A stretch of 64,000 nt of DNA from JABCPE02 sp963530615 (GTDB lineage Bacteria > Bacteroidota > Bacteroidia > Flavobacteriales > Weeksellaceae): assembly GCA_963530615.1 (NCBI GenBank), contig CAUSDX010000002.1, positions 147,151 to 211,150 of the forward strand, given 5' to 3'. The notes under the pieces are model-generated. The model did no database searches and had not been told where the DNA came from. It saw only the letters and a list, made by a program, of their open reading frames with translations. Below, one piece after another: positions 17,590-26,158 of the stretch; positions within the stretch are counted from its first letter, which is position 1, and each line of letters begins with the position of its first letter. The translations under genes were made by a program, and so were the position numbers.

Positions 17590-18717
17590 ATGCTTTATAT
17601 TCATATTCCTTTCTGTAAACAAAAATGCAGTTATTGTAATTTTCATTTTTCTACATCATTAAAGATGAAAGAAGAGATGCTGTGGGCAATGAAGAAAGAG
17701 TTGCATTTGAGAAGTAAGGAAGTGAAAGAGAAAAGTCTGAAAACTTTATATTTCGGTGGAGGAACTCCTTCTATTTTATCGGTTCAAGAAATTTCAGATT
17801 TTATAGAGAATATACAGCAGTATTTTTCTTTTGATGAAGATATAGAGGTTACTTTGGAGGCCAATCCAGATGATTTAACTCCATTTTTTTTAAAATCTCT
17901 TCGTGAGGAAACTCCTGTCAATCGTTTTAGTATAGGTGTTCAATCTTTTTTTGAAGAGGATTTAAGGTTGATGAATAGGGCTCATACGGCGGAAGAATCG
18001 GAAAATGCGATAAAATTGGCTCAAGATTTAGGTTTTGGTAATATCAATATTGATTTGATTTATGGAGTGCCGACATCCAGTTTTGATCAGTGGAAAAAAA
18101 ATCTAGAAAAAGCGGTAGAATTGAATGTTCAACATATTTCCTCTTACGCCTTGACTATAGAGCCTAAAACGGCTCTTAATCAGTGGGTAATTAAAAAACC
18201 AGAACTTTTACCGAAAGAATCTGCTCAAAGTCGAGATTTTTTCTATATGGTAGATTTTTTGAGAAATCATGGTTTCGAGCATTATGAAATATCTAATTTT
18301 GCACAACCTCCTTTTCATTCTAAACATAATTCGGCTTATTGGGAATACCGACCGTATTTGGGCATTGGACCATCGGCACACTCTTACGATGGGGTAAATC
18401 AGCGTTCGTGGAATATTCCCAATAATGCCAAGTATATTAAATCTCTTTATGATGAAATTTTACCTCAAGAAGTTGAGATTTTATCCCAAGAAGAAGCTTA
18501 TAATGAGATGTTGATGATAGGTTTGCGAACTTCCAAGGGGGTAAATTTGAAACAAATGAAGATGCAGTTTTCAGGAGAAATGATGCAAAAACTTGCAAAA
18601 AGTATTGAACCAAAAATTCAAGAGGGAACTTTATATATAGACCAAAATCATTTGAAAATCAATAAAAAACATTGGTTTCTTGCTGATGGTATCGCTTCAG
18701 ATTTATTTTTAGTATAG
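17590..18717 (+). CDS. hemW: Radical SAM heme chaperone HemW
   Basis: A cytoplasmic radical SAM protein that delivers heme to target proteins; it was long misnamed coproporphyrinogen III oxidase. The protein has 375 residues. The iron-sulfur motif is HIPFCKQKCSYCNF with C9, C13 and C16. A fourth cysteine that marks true HemN (CxxxCxxCxC) is replaced by F18, which supports HemW. YFGGGTPS and the SAM-binding segments FSIGVQSF and NIDLIYGVP are intact, and the C-terminal HemN-like domain is present. The gene ends 5 bases before the convergent pseudouridine synthase. Confidence 0.92.
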   Translation: MLYIHIPFCKQKCSYCNFHFSTSLKMKEEMLWAMKKELHLRSKEVKEKSLKTLYFGGGTPSILSVQEISDFIENIQQYFSFDEDIEVTLEANPDDLTPFFLKSLREETPVNRFSIGVQSFFEEDLRLMNRAHTAEESENAIKLAQDLGFGNINIDLIYGVPTSSFDQWKKNLEKAVELNVQHISSYALTIEPKTALNQWVIKKPELLPKESAQSRDFFYMVDFLRNHGFEHYEISNFAQPPFHSKHNSAYWEYRPYLGIGPSAHSYDGVNQRSWNIPNNAKYIKSLYDEILPQEVEILSQEEAYNEMLMIGLRTSKGVNLKQMKMQFSGEMMQKLAKSIEPKIQEGTLYIDQNHLKINKKHWFLADGIASDLFLV

Positions 18718-18722
18718 AAAAA

Positions 18723-19400
18723 TCATAAAGTAGCGGACTTCCATAAATTGTCTTTTTTAGGGGTAGGTGCGGTGATTTTTATTTGTTCTTTACTCACGGG
18801 ATGGATAAACTCTAAACTTCTGGCATGTAGAGATATTCCTCCATCAGGGTTTGAGCGAGGAGCTCCATATTTTAAGTCTCCTTTAATTGGAACCCCGATT
18901 TTAGAAAGTTGGGCTCTAATCTGATGATGTCTACCAGTTTGTAAATCTATTTCCAAAAGCATATAATTATCTAAAGTTTTGATAATTTGGTAATTAAGGA
19001 TAGCTTTTTTAGCTCCATTAGTTTCTCCGTTGTATACAATAGCTTTATTGTTTTTCTCATTTTTTTTGAGATAATGAGTTAAAGTTTGACTTTGTGGGAT
19101 TATCTCTTTTGGGACAATAGCCCAATATGTTTTTTTGATTTCTCTATTTTTTACCATTTGGGTTAGGCGAGAGAGAGCTTTGGAGGTTTTAGCATAGATT
19201 ACAAGTCCTGATGTGGGTCTGTCTATTCTATGCACTAGCCCTAAAAAGACATTGCCAGGCTTCTGGTCTCTTTCCTTGATAAAAGATTTTAGAAGTTCTA
19301 AAAGACTTTTGTCTCCTGTTTTGTCTCCTTGAACTAATTGTCCTACATTTTTATTGATGATTAAAATATGATTGTCTTCGTAAAGGATTTGAGTTTTCAT
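18723..19400 (-). CDS. RluA-family pseudouridine synthase
   Basis: A compact pseudouridine synthase without an S4 domain. The start is placed at MKTQILYEDNH (19400), giving 225 residues. A longer frame would begin from a TTG at 19418 that overlaps the promoter box. HRIDRPTSGLV holds the catalytic aspartate, QTGRHHQIRAQL is the second motif, and LHARSLEF comes near the end. It is closest in layout to small RluA/RluC-like enzymes of Bacteroidota. The RNA target (rRNA or tRNA) cannot be read from the sequence. Confidence 0.88.
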   Translation of the reverse strand: MKTQILYEDNHILIINKNVGQLVQGDKTGDKSLLELLKSFIKERDQKPGNVFLGLVHRIDRPTSGLVIYAKTSKALSRLTQMVKNREIKKTYWAIVPKEIIPQSQTLTHYLKKNEKNNKAIVYNGETNGAKKAILNYQIIKTLDNYMLLEIDLQTGRHHQIRAQLSKIGVPIKGDLKYGAPRSNPDGGISLHARSLEFIHPVSKEQIKITAPTPKKDNLWKSATL

Positions 19401-19415
19401 AAAGTATGATTTTTG

Positions 19416-19423
19416 CAAAAGTA
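19416..19423 (-). promoter_or_regulatory. -7 box for the RluA-family gene
   Basis: Minus-strand TACTTTTG matches TAnnTTTG, 15 bases before the ATG at 19400, which supports the shorter start. Confidence 0.6.
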
Positions 19424-19530
19424 GGAATTTTGTTGATAATCAAAGATAAAGAATGAATAAATATGGGAAAGTAGATGTATTTCAGTAGAAAATTTTATAT
19501 TTACCAGGTGAATTGGATGAATAATGCTGA

Positions 19531-19889
19531 TTTAAGAACATATATAGATTTCCAGATGTTAGATTGTTGATGGAAAATTTTGGGGTTTTTCCTGTTTGTA
19601 TGGGAGGTAAATTGTCAGAATATTTAATGGGTATGAAGAATTTTGAAATTTATGATAAAAAAGAATTAACATATCCAAAAAGCTATAAACCAGACCACTT
19701 ATTAAAAAAGAACATCTAAAGTTAAAATATCATATCAAAAACCTGTATCTAAAAATATTAAAGAAGCTAAAGAGCATTTTGCTAAACTCACAACTAAAAA
19801 GCAAGATAATATGAGAGTAAATGGAAAATTACAGTTATGATAGGTTAGGTTTTGAAAATGAATTAAAAAATTATAAATGGAAGAAATAG
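19531..19889 (+). pseudogene. Frame-broken coding remnant, possible toxin C-terminus
   Basis: Three short reading segments follow each other in different frames with clear coding character. 19531-19719 contains RFPDVRLLMENFGVFPVCMG and ends DHLLKKNI. 19718-19840 reads SYQKPVSKNIKEAKEHFAKL and ends GKLQL. 19821-19889 reads ENYSYDRLGFENELKNYKW. A one-base loss in the A6 run near 19705 would join the first two. The last segment overlaps the start of the next gene by 13 bases, as toxin genes often do with immunity genes. I do not recognise the family; the toxin reading is an inference from layout only. Confidence 0.4.
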
Positions 19890-20311
19890 AACAAATACTA
19901 AATAATTTGACCCTTTTTAATATTATTTTTGGGTTATGTGCTGTATTTTTATATGTTACAGCTATTCTATTTGATAGTGACTATGAAACAGTTTCTGTTT
20001 ATATAAACTTGTATTTACAAGGTGTTTTGCCTATTTTATATGGTTTATATTTACTATTAAGAGCTAAAAGTTATAAAAGATTCATCATTACTCCTTTATT
20101 AGGAGTAAATTGTTATATTTTTTATAAAATTTTAGAAATATTCCCTTTATCTGATAGTATAACAATTAGATTTGCAAGATGTGTGGATATACTACATGAT
20201 TTGGCAAAAAGATACAACACTTCTTATATAGATATTAATATCTATATTTTTGTTATAGGATTTTTATTAAATTTAGGCTTATATTATATTTTAAGTAAAT
20301 TGGATAGATAA
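19877..20311 (+). CDS. Four-helix membrane protein, possible immunity protein
   Basis: A protein of 144 residues with about four hydrophobic helices (about 12-30, 43-62, 70-88 and 122-140). There are no signal peptide cleavage site and no recognised motif. Its ATG overlaps the end of the broken coding remnant. Base composition is more AT-rich than the flanking housekeeping genes, which fits an acquired cassette. Small membrane proteins in this position are often immunity proteins to periplasm- or membrane-acting toxins, but nothing in the sequence proves it. The reading frame is intact. Confidence 0.5.
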   Translation: MEEIEQILNNLTLFNIIFGLCAVFLYVTAILFDSDYETVSVYINLYLQGVLPILYGLYLLLRAKSYKRFIITPLLGVNCYIFYKILEIFPLSDSITIRFARCVDILHDLAKRYNTSYIDINIYIFVIGFLLNLGLYYILSKLDR

Positions 20312-20321
20312 ATGAACAGAA

Positions 20322-20435
20322 ATGATAGATGACTTTATAAGAGTAGCAATAAGAATTAGTCATGGAAATTTGACCTCTACATGGAAGGGTTTTGAGCAAT
20401 ATGGATACCTTGTAGAGCAGAATTTATACCGATGA
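20322..20435 (+). pseudogene. Short coding remnant, unknown family
   Basis: A 37-codon frame reads MIDDFIRVAIRISHGNL, then a segment ending FEQYGYLVEQNLYR. It has amphipathic, protein-like composition but is too short for a domain. It follows the four-helix protein by 10 bases and looks like the end or middle of a second accessory gene of the same cassette. I cannot name a family. Confidence 0.35.
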
Positions 20436-20493
20436 AAAAGGAAGAGTTACTTAAAAATCGTCATTAATTTATGTGAAAATATATGGAAATATA

Positions 20494-21357
20494 ATGTTGA
20501 AAATAGCTTTATATACACAGAAAAAAGATAAAGAAACGGAGAGATATATTCAGAGATTTTTAGAGGTTTTGGAAAGGAAAAAATTGAGTATATTTCTTTT
20601 TAATGAGATGCAAGAAAGTTTTAATTTTCATAAATCTTATCAAGCTTTCAGAACTAAACAAGATTTGCAAGAAAATGGAATTGATTATTTTTTTTCTTTT
20701 GGAGGAGATGGGACTATTTTGAGTACATTAAATTTGATACAAAATCTTGAAATTCCTATCATAGGTGTTAATTTGGGGCGTTTGGGGTTTTTGGCGAGTT
20801 TTACCCAAGAGAGTATTTTAGAAAATTTAGACCAGATTTTAGCTGGAGAGATGAATTTTAGTAGGCGTTCGGTAATAGAAATACAAGCCGAGAATATAGA
20901 TTGTCCTTATGCCTTGAATGATGTTACGATTACTCGAAAAGAGACCACTTCAATGATTACGGTAGAAGCAGAAATAGATGGTGAGTTTCTCTCATTTTTT
21001 TGGGGAGATGGGTTAATTGTTGCAACTCCTACAGGTTCTACAGCGTATTCTTTAAGTTGTGGAGGTCCTATCATAGAGCCTAATAATGATAATTTTTCTT
21101 TAACGCCTATTGCTCCACATAATCTGAATATGAGACCAATTATTCTTAAAGATAATGTGGAAATTAAATTGAAGGTATCAAGTAGAGTGCCAAAATATTT
21201 TCTCGGATTAGATTCTCGGCTTTATCATATGAATACGGAGAATGAATTAATTTTGAGAAAAGCAGATTTTAGCTTTTGTATCGTTTTTCCAAAAGAAACT
21301 AATTTTTATGAAACATTGAGACAGAAGCTTCTTTGGGGAAATGATAAGAGAAATTAA
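20494..21357 (+). CDS. nadK: NAD kinase
   Basis: Phosphorylates NAD to NADP with ATP or polyphosphate; cytoplasmic and essential in most bacteria. The start is set at ATG 20494 (MLKIALYTQKKD), since relatives begin close to the first beta strand; an in-frame GTG at 20473 would add seven residues. From 20494 there are 287 residues. GGDGTIL is the catalytic GGDG motif. NLGRLGFLA, then NDVTITR, and TPTGSTAYSLSCGGP are the other family signatures. There is no obvious promoter of its own; the gene follows the decayed cassette. Confidence 0.93.
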   Translation: MLKIALYTQKKDKETERYIQRFLEVLERKKLSIFLFNEMQESFNFHKSYQAFRTKQDLQENGIDYFFSFGGDGTILSTLNLIQNLEIPIIGVNLGRLGFLASFTQESILENLDQILAGEMNFSRRSVIEIQAENIDCPYALNDVTITRKETTSMITVEAEIDGEFLSFFWGDGLIVATPTGSTAYSLSCGGPIIEPNNDNFSLTPIAPHNLNMRPIILKDNVEIKLKVSSRVPKYFLGLDSRLYHMNTENELILRKADFSFCIVFPKETNFYETLRQKLLWGNDKRN

Positions 21358-21423
21358 AGTTGATAAAGAATAAAGAAAAGCAACAGGGTATAATAGGATT
21401 TATTAGATTAAACAAAAAAAATG

Positions 21424-21431
21424 TAAATTTG
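21424..21431 (+). promoter_or_regulatory. -7 box for accD
   Basis: TAAATTTG matches the consensus, 21 bases before the accD ATG. Confidence 0.65.
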
Positions 21432-21452
21432 CCGAATATAAAAAAGTAAACT

Positions 21453-22307
21453 ATGTCAGCATTTGATTGGTTCAGAAGAAAGAAACAAAATATTAGTACT
21501 CCTACGGAAGAAAAAAAAGACCTTCCAAAAGGGCTTTGGCATCAGACTCCGACAGGAAAGATTATAGAAAATGATGAGCTGAAAGCAAATCAGTATGTGT
21601 CGCCAGAGGATGGATTTCATGTGAGAATTGGGAGTGAAGAGTATTTTAATATTCTTTTTGATGAAGGAAAATTTAAGGAACTCAATGCAGGGGTAAGAAG
21701 TATAGATATTCTTAAATTTAAGGATACAAAATCATATAAAGACCGATTGAAAGAAGCCAAATCTAAGACAGGGTTGAAAGATTCTGTTCGTAACGCAATG
21801 GGAAAAGTGAATGGTGTAGAAATGGTAATTTCTTGCATGGATTTTAGTTTTATTGGTGGTTCTTTGGGTTCAGTAATGGGGGAAAAAATCCGTAGAGCAA
21901 TTGATTTTTGTATAGAAAAAAGACTTCCGTATATGATTATTTGTCAGTCAGGAGGAGCAAGGATGCAAGAAGCAGCTTATTCATTGATGCAAATGGCAAA
22001 GGTTCAAGCAAAATTGGCTCAACTTTCTGAAGCGGGGTTGCCGTATGTTGCTTATCTTACAAATCCTACTTTTGGGGGGATTACAGCATCTTTTGCAATG
22101 ACCGCGGATATCATTATGGCAGAACCAGGAGCATTGATAGGTTTTGCAGGACCAAGGGTGATAAAAGAAACGATAGGCAAAGATTTGCCTGAAGGATTCC
22201 AGACTTCAGAGTTTTTACAAGAAAAAGGTTTTGTAGATTTTATTGTAAAAAGAACTCAGGCTAAAGAAACGATTGCAAATACAATGAGTTTGTTATTAAA
22301 CAAATAA
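21453..22307 (+). CDS. accD: Acetyl-CoA carboxylase carboxyltransferase subunit beta
   Basis: With AccA it moves the carboxyl group from biotin to acetyl-CoA, giving malonyl-CoA for fatty acid synthesis. The protein has 284 residues. The carboxyltransferase core is intact, with SGGARMQEAAYSLMQMAK, then TNPTFGGITASFAM, and IGFAGPRVI. The N-terminal zinc knuckle of E. coli AccD (two CxxC pairs) is absent: the matching places read TPTG (32-35) and SPED (50-53), and there is no cysteine before residue 100. The surrounding residues are otherwise alignable, so the loss looks like substitution rather than deletion. It has its own promoter and terminator, and accA is not adjacent. Confidence 0.93.
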   Translation: MSAFDWFRRKKQNISTPTEEKKDLPKGLWHQTPTGKIIENDELKANQYVSPEDGFHVRIGSEEYFNILFDEGKFKELNAGVRSIDILKFKDTKSYKDRLKEAKSKTGLKDSVRNAMGKVNGVEMVISCMDFSFIGGSLGSVMGEKIRRAIDFCIEKRLPYMIICQSGGARMQEAAYSLMQMAKVQAKLAQLSEAGLPYVAYLTNPTFGGITASFAMTADIIMAEPGALIGFAGPRVIKETIGKDLPEGFQTSEFLQEKGFVDFIVKRTQAKETIANTMSLLLNK

Positions 22308-22313
22308 ACATAT

Positions 22314-22345
22314 AAAAATCGTAAGTCTAAGGATTTACGATTTTT
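22314..22345 (+). terminator. accD terminator
   Basis: AAAAATCGTAA (22314-22324) pairs with TTACGATTTTT (22335-22345) across a 10-base loop; the distal arm ends in T. Confidence 0.8.
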
Positions 22346-22360
22346 GTTTTTAATCTTTTT

Positions 22361-22840
22361 ATGGAAAAATTTAGTCAAATTTTGATGTTTTTGAGAGCGA
22401 TATTTAGGAATCCTCTTTTTGGTATTTTGACTATTTTTGCTACTTATAAAACACTCAAAATTTCTAACAAAAAGTATCCTCAAAATCATTATAAAGGAGG
22501 TAGGGGGAGTGCTTTTAGGCATTCGCTTTGGTGTTGTTTGATTATGATGTATTGTTGTAAAATATCTTCTCCGCAAAAAGTACTGAAGTGGTGTAAAAAT
22601 ATTACGGACTTATATGAGAAAATAGTAAATGATAAAACTATTTTTAGTGTGATGAATTTGCATAATAATCAATTAGGAATAGATATTTTTATGGAAAAAC
22701 TAAAAGGAATTCACCGGCAATTTTTTGAAACTTTATTCTTTACTGATGAACTCTTTTTATTATCACAAAAAGCTTATATGATTACTTCCGAAAAAGAAGT
22801 TCAAGGAGGTAGAATGGTTATTATTAAAGATATAGACTGA
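22361..22840 (+). CDS. Hypothetical protein with an RHSLW/NN motif
   Basis: A protein of 159 residues, mostly helical. GGRGSAFRHSLWCCL (about 47-61) and NLHNNQLGIDIF (about 99-110) resemble the paired motifs (RHALW and D-x-NN-x-x-G) of the DUF6973-type family, possibly hydrolases, but I am recalling this without a search. Several cysteines (58, 59, 65, 66) cluster in the first hydrophobic helix. It starts 16 bases after the accD terminator and ends convergent with rsmD. Function unknown. Confidence 0.65.
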   Translation: MEKFSQILMFLRAIFRNPLFGILTIFATYKTLKISNKKYPQNHYKGGRGSAFRHSLWCCLIMMYCCKISSPQKVLKWCKNITDLYEKIVNDKTIFSVMNLHNNQLGIDIFMEKLKGIHRQFFETLFFTDELFLLSQKAYMITSEKEVQGGRMVIIKDID

Positions 22841-22845
22841 CGACT

Positions 22846-23400
22846 TTATTGGATTTGAAAAAAGGAAAAACTTACATTTCCATATTTTCTAGTTTCTTGT
22901 AAATGGGAATGTTCTATTTTTAGACGAGATTGATGTTCTAAAATAAAAATACCATTTTCTTTTAAGATTTCATGATTTAAGACAAGTGAAATCAATTCTT
23001 GATACTCGTTTTCTGATACATCAAAAGGAGGGTCAGAAAAGATGATATCATAAGTTTTCCCATGGTTTTTAAATTTTTTAAGCCAATCAAAAACATTTGC
23101 TCTTTGAAGATTGATATGGAGGTTAAAACCCAAATCTTTTGCTGTATTATTGATAAAGGTTGCATGTTTTGGATTCATTTCTACAGAAGTAATGTCTTTA
23201 CAACCTCTGGAAGCAAATTCTAATGAGATGGAGCCTATCCCTGCAAATAAATCCAACACAGAAAGGTATTCTAAATCAAATCTATGATCTAAAATACTAA
23301 ACAAGGCTTCTTTGGCGAAGTCTGTTGTGGGTCTTACTTCAAAATTTTTTGGAGCAGATATTTTTTTTCCTTTCCAAGTTCCAGATATGATACGGTACAT
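22846..23400 (-). CDS. rsmD: 16S rRNA (guanine966-N2)-methyltransferase
   Basis: Methylates G966 of 16S rRNA using SAM. The protein has 184 residues, the normal length. It begins MYRIISGTWKGKKI and has PTTDFAKEALFSIL. The SAM-binding motif I is VLDLFAGIGSISLEF, and the catalytic motif IV is FSDPPF. It lies 15 bases after the DUF3822 gene on the same strand, an association that recurs in Flavobacteriia. No other product fits. Confidence 0.93.
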   Translation of the reverse strand: MYRIISGTWKGKKISAPKNFEVRPTTDFAKEALFSILDHRFDLEYLSVLDLFAGIGSISLEFASRGCKDITSVEMNPKHATFINNTAKDLGFNLHINLQRANVFDWLKKFKNHGKTYDIIFSDPPFDVSENEYQELISLVLNHEILKENGIFILEHQSRLKIEHSHLQETRKYGNVSFSFFQIQ

Positions 23401-23415
23401 TTTTTATATTGATTT

Positions 23416-24138
23416 TTAGTGATTTAAGATGAAATTTTTGCCTTTATAATTTTCAAAAACAATGGAGATATTAGGTGCGAATTTTTTTAATTCGGATATA
23501 AATGTTTCATTTTCAGAAATTTCTCCGTAAATATAAAAATGAGTTTCGCTGATTTTGAAATTAATTTTATTCAGGCTAAACATTATGAAATATAAAAAAT
23601 CAACCTCTGATGTTGCATCTAAGTTGTTATACAAAATCACTTTTTTATTATGCAATGCTAAAAATTCTACCTGATGGTGATAAAGATTGATATGGATTTC
23701 TTTTTGTTTTTTACAATTAATGGTATTGAGTAGCTTTTCTCCAGTAAAATTAAAGAAAGTAGGGACTTTCAATGCTTTAATTTTATGGTAAAAATCTTTT
23801 GGAAAAGAATAATAAAATTGCACTCCGAATTTGCGATTGATAGAGAGCATTAATTCTTCTTTTTCTGGTATGATATCAGCATTATAAGATATAATCTGCT
23901 GTCCTAATTCATGTATAGAAAATCCTTCTGGCATTAATGAGAAATGATTGAAAGCAGATAGTACTCGGATTTCATTCCAAGATTTTTTTTGAAGAACATC
24001 TTCAAGTTTTTTCTCTATAAAGGTAGGATTATTTTCTTCCTCATTTACGAAAAAAGCTTCCTCTTCTATGGTGGTAGAAGCTTTGTTTATTTGCCATTGT
24101 AGTCCGTCTTTGGTAAAAAGAAGTAAGAGATTTTCCAT
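23416..24138 (-). CDS. DUF3822 family protein
   Basis: A soluble protein of 240 residues that resembles DUF3822, a Bacteroidota-specific family with an actin-like (ASKHA) fold and no known activity. Visible features are the C-terminal half with HINLYHHQVEFLALHNKK and a run of alternating strands. There is no phosphate-binding signature that I can mark with confidence. It is usually found directly before rsmD, as here, with a 15-base gap and shared direction. Cotranscription with an rRNA methyltransferase hints at ribosome-related work, but that is inference. Confidence 0.75.
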   Translation of the reverse strand: MENLLLLFTKDGLQWQINKASTTIEEEAFFVNEEENNPTFIEKKLEDVLQKKSWNEIRVLSAFNHFSLMPEGFSIHELGQQIISYNADIIPEKEELMLSINRKFGVQFYYSFPKDFYHKIKALKVPTFFNFTGEKLLNTINCKKQKEIHINLYHHQVEFLALHNKKVILYNNLDATSEVDFLYFIMFSLNKINFKISETHFYIYGEISENETFISELKKFAPNISIVFENYKGKNFILNH

Positions 24139-24155
24139 GTTTTTGAATTGAGAAG

Positions 24156-24163
24156 CAAAATTA
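24156..24163 (-). promoter_or_regulatory. -7 box for DUF3822-rsmD
   Basis: Minus-strand TAATTTTG matches TAnnTTTG, 17 bases before the ATG at 24138. Confidence 0.6.
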
Positions 24164-24195
24164 ATATTTAATTAAGATAGTATGAAACTAAAAGG

Positions 24196-24690
24196 TTAAA
24201 GATTTTCTAATTTTTCCCAAGTTTGAAAACTATAATTATATTGATTTTTTTCATCTTTTTGATGAGCAATTTCTTTGGTTTTTACCCAAATTTTTTCATC
24301 TATTTTAGGAAAGAATACATCGGCATCAGTGGAAATATCTACTTGGGTGATTTCTAATTTATCAGCTTGTAAAATCGTTTGTTCATAGATATTACCTCCA
24401 CCAAGGATGAAAATATTTTCGTTAATTTTTTGAGCATGTTTTATCGCTTCTTTAAGACTTGGAACGATTAAAATACCTTCTTCAAACCAATTATCTCTTT
24501 GGCTTACAACTATATTTGTGCGATTGGGTAGAGGCTTTCCTATACTTTCATAGGTTTTTCTCCCCATAATTATAGGGTGTCCCGTAGTCAAATTCTTGAA
24601 GTGTTTTAAGTCCTCAGGAAGATGCCAGAGTAGCTGGTTGTTTTTTCCTAATTCATTGTTTTTTCCGATAGCAGCGATGATGGTAATCAT
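24196..24690 (-). CDS. folA: Dihydrofolate reductase
   Basis: Reduces dihydrofolate to tetrahydrofolate with NADPH; the target of trimethoprim. The protein has 164 residues. It opens with MITIIAAIGKNNELGKNNQL. LLWHLPEDLKHFK holds the acidic active-site region, PIIMGRKTYESIGKPLPNR the NADPH site, and FILGGGNIYEQ the third motif. It starts 6 bases after murI on the same strand, so the two form a unit. Neither thyA nor another folate gene is adjacent. Confidence 0.95.
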   Translation of the reverse strand: MITIIAAIGKNNELGKNNQLLWHLPEDLKHFKNLTTGHPIIMGRKTYESIGKPLPNRTNIVVSQRDNWFEEGILIVPSLKEAIKHAQKINENIFILGGGNIYEQTILQADKLEITQVDISTDADVFFPKIDEKIWVKTKEIAHQKDEKNQYNYSFQTWEKLENL

Positions 24691-24696
24691 AGAGAG

Positions 24697-25512
24697 CTAT
24701 AAATTTTTTAGTTCTAATTCTATTTTATTTCCAAAGAATTTTTTAGATATTTTTTGGAAGTTTTTAGTAATATCAGATACATAAAACTCATATTGAGGTT
24801 GAGAATTATGAATATTGAGAAGATTATGCTTATTTAGGGCATGTTTGATATAGTTTGCAACTATATTTGGGGAATCTATTACTCTAACTCTAGTCCCGTA
24901 GTATTGTTTTATTTCTTCTATGAGTAGAGGGTAATGAGTACAACCTAAAATTAGAGTTTCTATTTCTTTTAGCTTTTTATTGGATAGATAATTATCAATA
25001 ATGCTATGAGAAATAGGGTGATTGATGAAACCTTCTTCAATGGCAGGAACGAGCAGAGGTGTTGCTAATTCTTTTACATTGATAAATTTATTAAATTTCT
25101 GAATACTTTTTTTGTATAATTTAGAGTTAATAGTAGCTTTGGTTGCGATGACTCCTACATTTTGATGGATTTCATAAGCTACTTTTTCTGCCACAGGATT
25201 AATTACATCAAAAACTAACGCTTTGTCTTTAACAACTTTTTTGACTTCTGCTAAAGCATTGGAAGTTGCAGTATTACAAGCGATAACAATGGATTTACAG
25301 TTTTTATCCAAGAGAAATTCAGTGATTTTTATAGAATAATCTATAATGGCGTCTTTGGATTTATCCCCGTATGGAAGATGTTTTGTATCCCCAAAATAGA
25401 TGAAATTTTCTTGAGGCATTAGATTTTTTATAGCACGAGCATTGGTAAGCCCTCCTACACCGCTATCAAAAATTCCAATAGGTTGAGATGCATCTAAATT
25501 TTTATATTTCAA
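24697..25512 (-). CDS. murI: Glutamate racemase
   Basis: Makes D-glutamate for peptidoglycan by a two-cysteine mechanism without PLP. The protein has 271 residues. IGIFDSGVGGLT (around 12-23), ACNTATSNAL with the first catalytic cysteine, and LGCTHYPLL with the second are all present. The length is normal. It is first of a pair with folA. Its promoter box lies 14 bases upstream, immediately after the dps terminator. Confidence 0.95.
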   Translation of the reverse strand: MKYKNLDASQPIGIFDSGVGGLTNARAIKNLMPQENFIYFGDTKHLPYGDKSKDAIIDYSIKITEFLLDKNCKSIVIACNTATSNALAEVKKVVKDKALVFDVINPVAEKVAYEIHQNVGVIATKATINSKLYKKSIQKFNKFINVKELATPLLVPAIEEGFINHPISHSIIDNYLSNKKLKEIETLILGCTHYPLLIEEIKQYYGTRVRVIDSPNIVANYIKHALNKHNLLNIHNSQPQYEFYVSDITKNFQKISKKFFGNKIELELKNL

Positions 25513-25526
25513 AATGAATATTTTTG

Positions 25527-25534
25527 CAAAAATA
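25527..25534 (-). promoter_or_regulatory. -7 box for murI-folA
   Basis: Minus-strand TATTTTTG matches the consensus, 14 bases before the murI ATG. Confidence 0.65.
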
Positions 25535-25539
25535 GAAAA

Positions 25540-25569
25540 AGAAAAGCAAAAGTCTGAAAAACTTTTGCT
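25540..25569 (-). terminator. dps terminator
   Basis: GCAAAAGT (25546-25553) and ACTTTTGC (25561-25568) form an 8-base stem with a 7-base loop. On the minus strand a T-rich tract follows, so it ends dps just before the murI promoter. Confidence 0.75.
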
Positions 25570-25582
25570 CTTTGGTTGAGAA

Positions 25583-26059
25583 TTATTTTCCTAAATAAGC
25601 TCTATACATCCAAGCGTCTTTTTCTTGCTCAGTAATATATCCACTTACTAAAGCATTGGTTCCTTCATCATTTGCTTCATCGGTAAGATCTAAAATTTCT
25701 CTTTGAAGTTCAATGACAGTTTTTAGAGATTGAAGAATGAGTTCTATACATTTTACTCCATCGTTTACCTCTTGGCTTTCTTTGATAGTAGAAACTTTGT
25801 TGTATTCACTATAATTATGCTGAGGAGCATGTCCTAAAGTTAAAATCCTTTCAGCAATTTCATCAATTTTGGTTCCTAAACTTGTGTATAACTCTTCAAA
25901 TTTTTCATGAAGAGTGAAGAAATTATCTCCTTTGATATTCCAATGAGCTCCACGCGTATTTTGATAAAAAATAGAGTAGTTTGCCAAAAGAATATTTAAT
26001 TTTTCTGCAATTTTTTCGCAGTCAACTTCTTGTAGTCCGATGATGTTTAAATTACTCAT
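25583..26059 (-). CDS. dps: Dps family ferritin-like protein
   Basis: Dps forms 12-mers that oxidise and store iron using hydrogen peroxide and protect DNA under starvation or oxidative stress. The protein has 158 residues. The ferroxidase residues lie at subunit interfaces: RGAHWNIKGDNFFTLHEKFEELY supplies the histidine and acidic pair, and TKIDEIAERI the partner. The length and the four-helix pattern are typical. There is no long lysine-rich N-terminal tail, so direct DNA binding is less certain. It has its own promoter and terminator. Confidence 0.93.
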   Translation of the reverse strand: MSNLNIIGLQEVDCEKIAEKLNILLANYSIFYQNTRGAHWNIKGDNFFTLHEKFEELYTSLGTKIDEIAERILTLGHAPQHNYSEYNKVSTIKESQEVNDGVKCIELILQSLKTVIELQREILDLTDEANDEGTNALVSGYITEQEKDAWMYRAYLGK

Positions 26060-26087
26060 AACTTAATAATTAATTGATTTTACCTTA

Positions 26088-26095
26088 CAAAGGTA
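26088..26095 (-). promoter_or_regulatory. -7 box for dps
   Basis: Minus-strand TACCTTTG matches TAnnTTTG, 28 bases before the ATG. Confidence 0.6.
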
Positions 26096-26158
26096 TGTGT
26101 TTTATTCTTTTTTTCCAATAGATATTATCAATGGTTTTCAATTTATAATTAGAATAAA

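Noticed and set aside
22361..22840. Toxin or nuclease call for the protein with the RHSLW motif
   Set aside because: The histidine/asparagine motifs do not fit an HNH or other nuclease pattern that I can defend, and there is no immunity-like neighbour.
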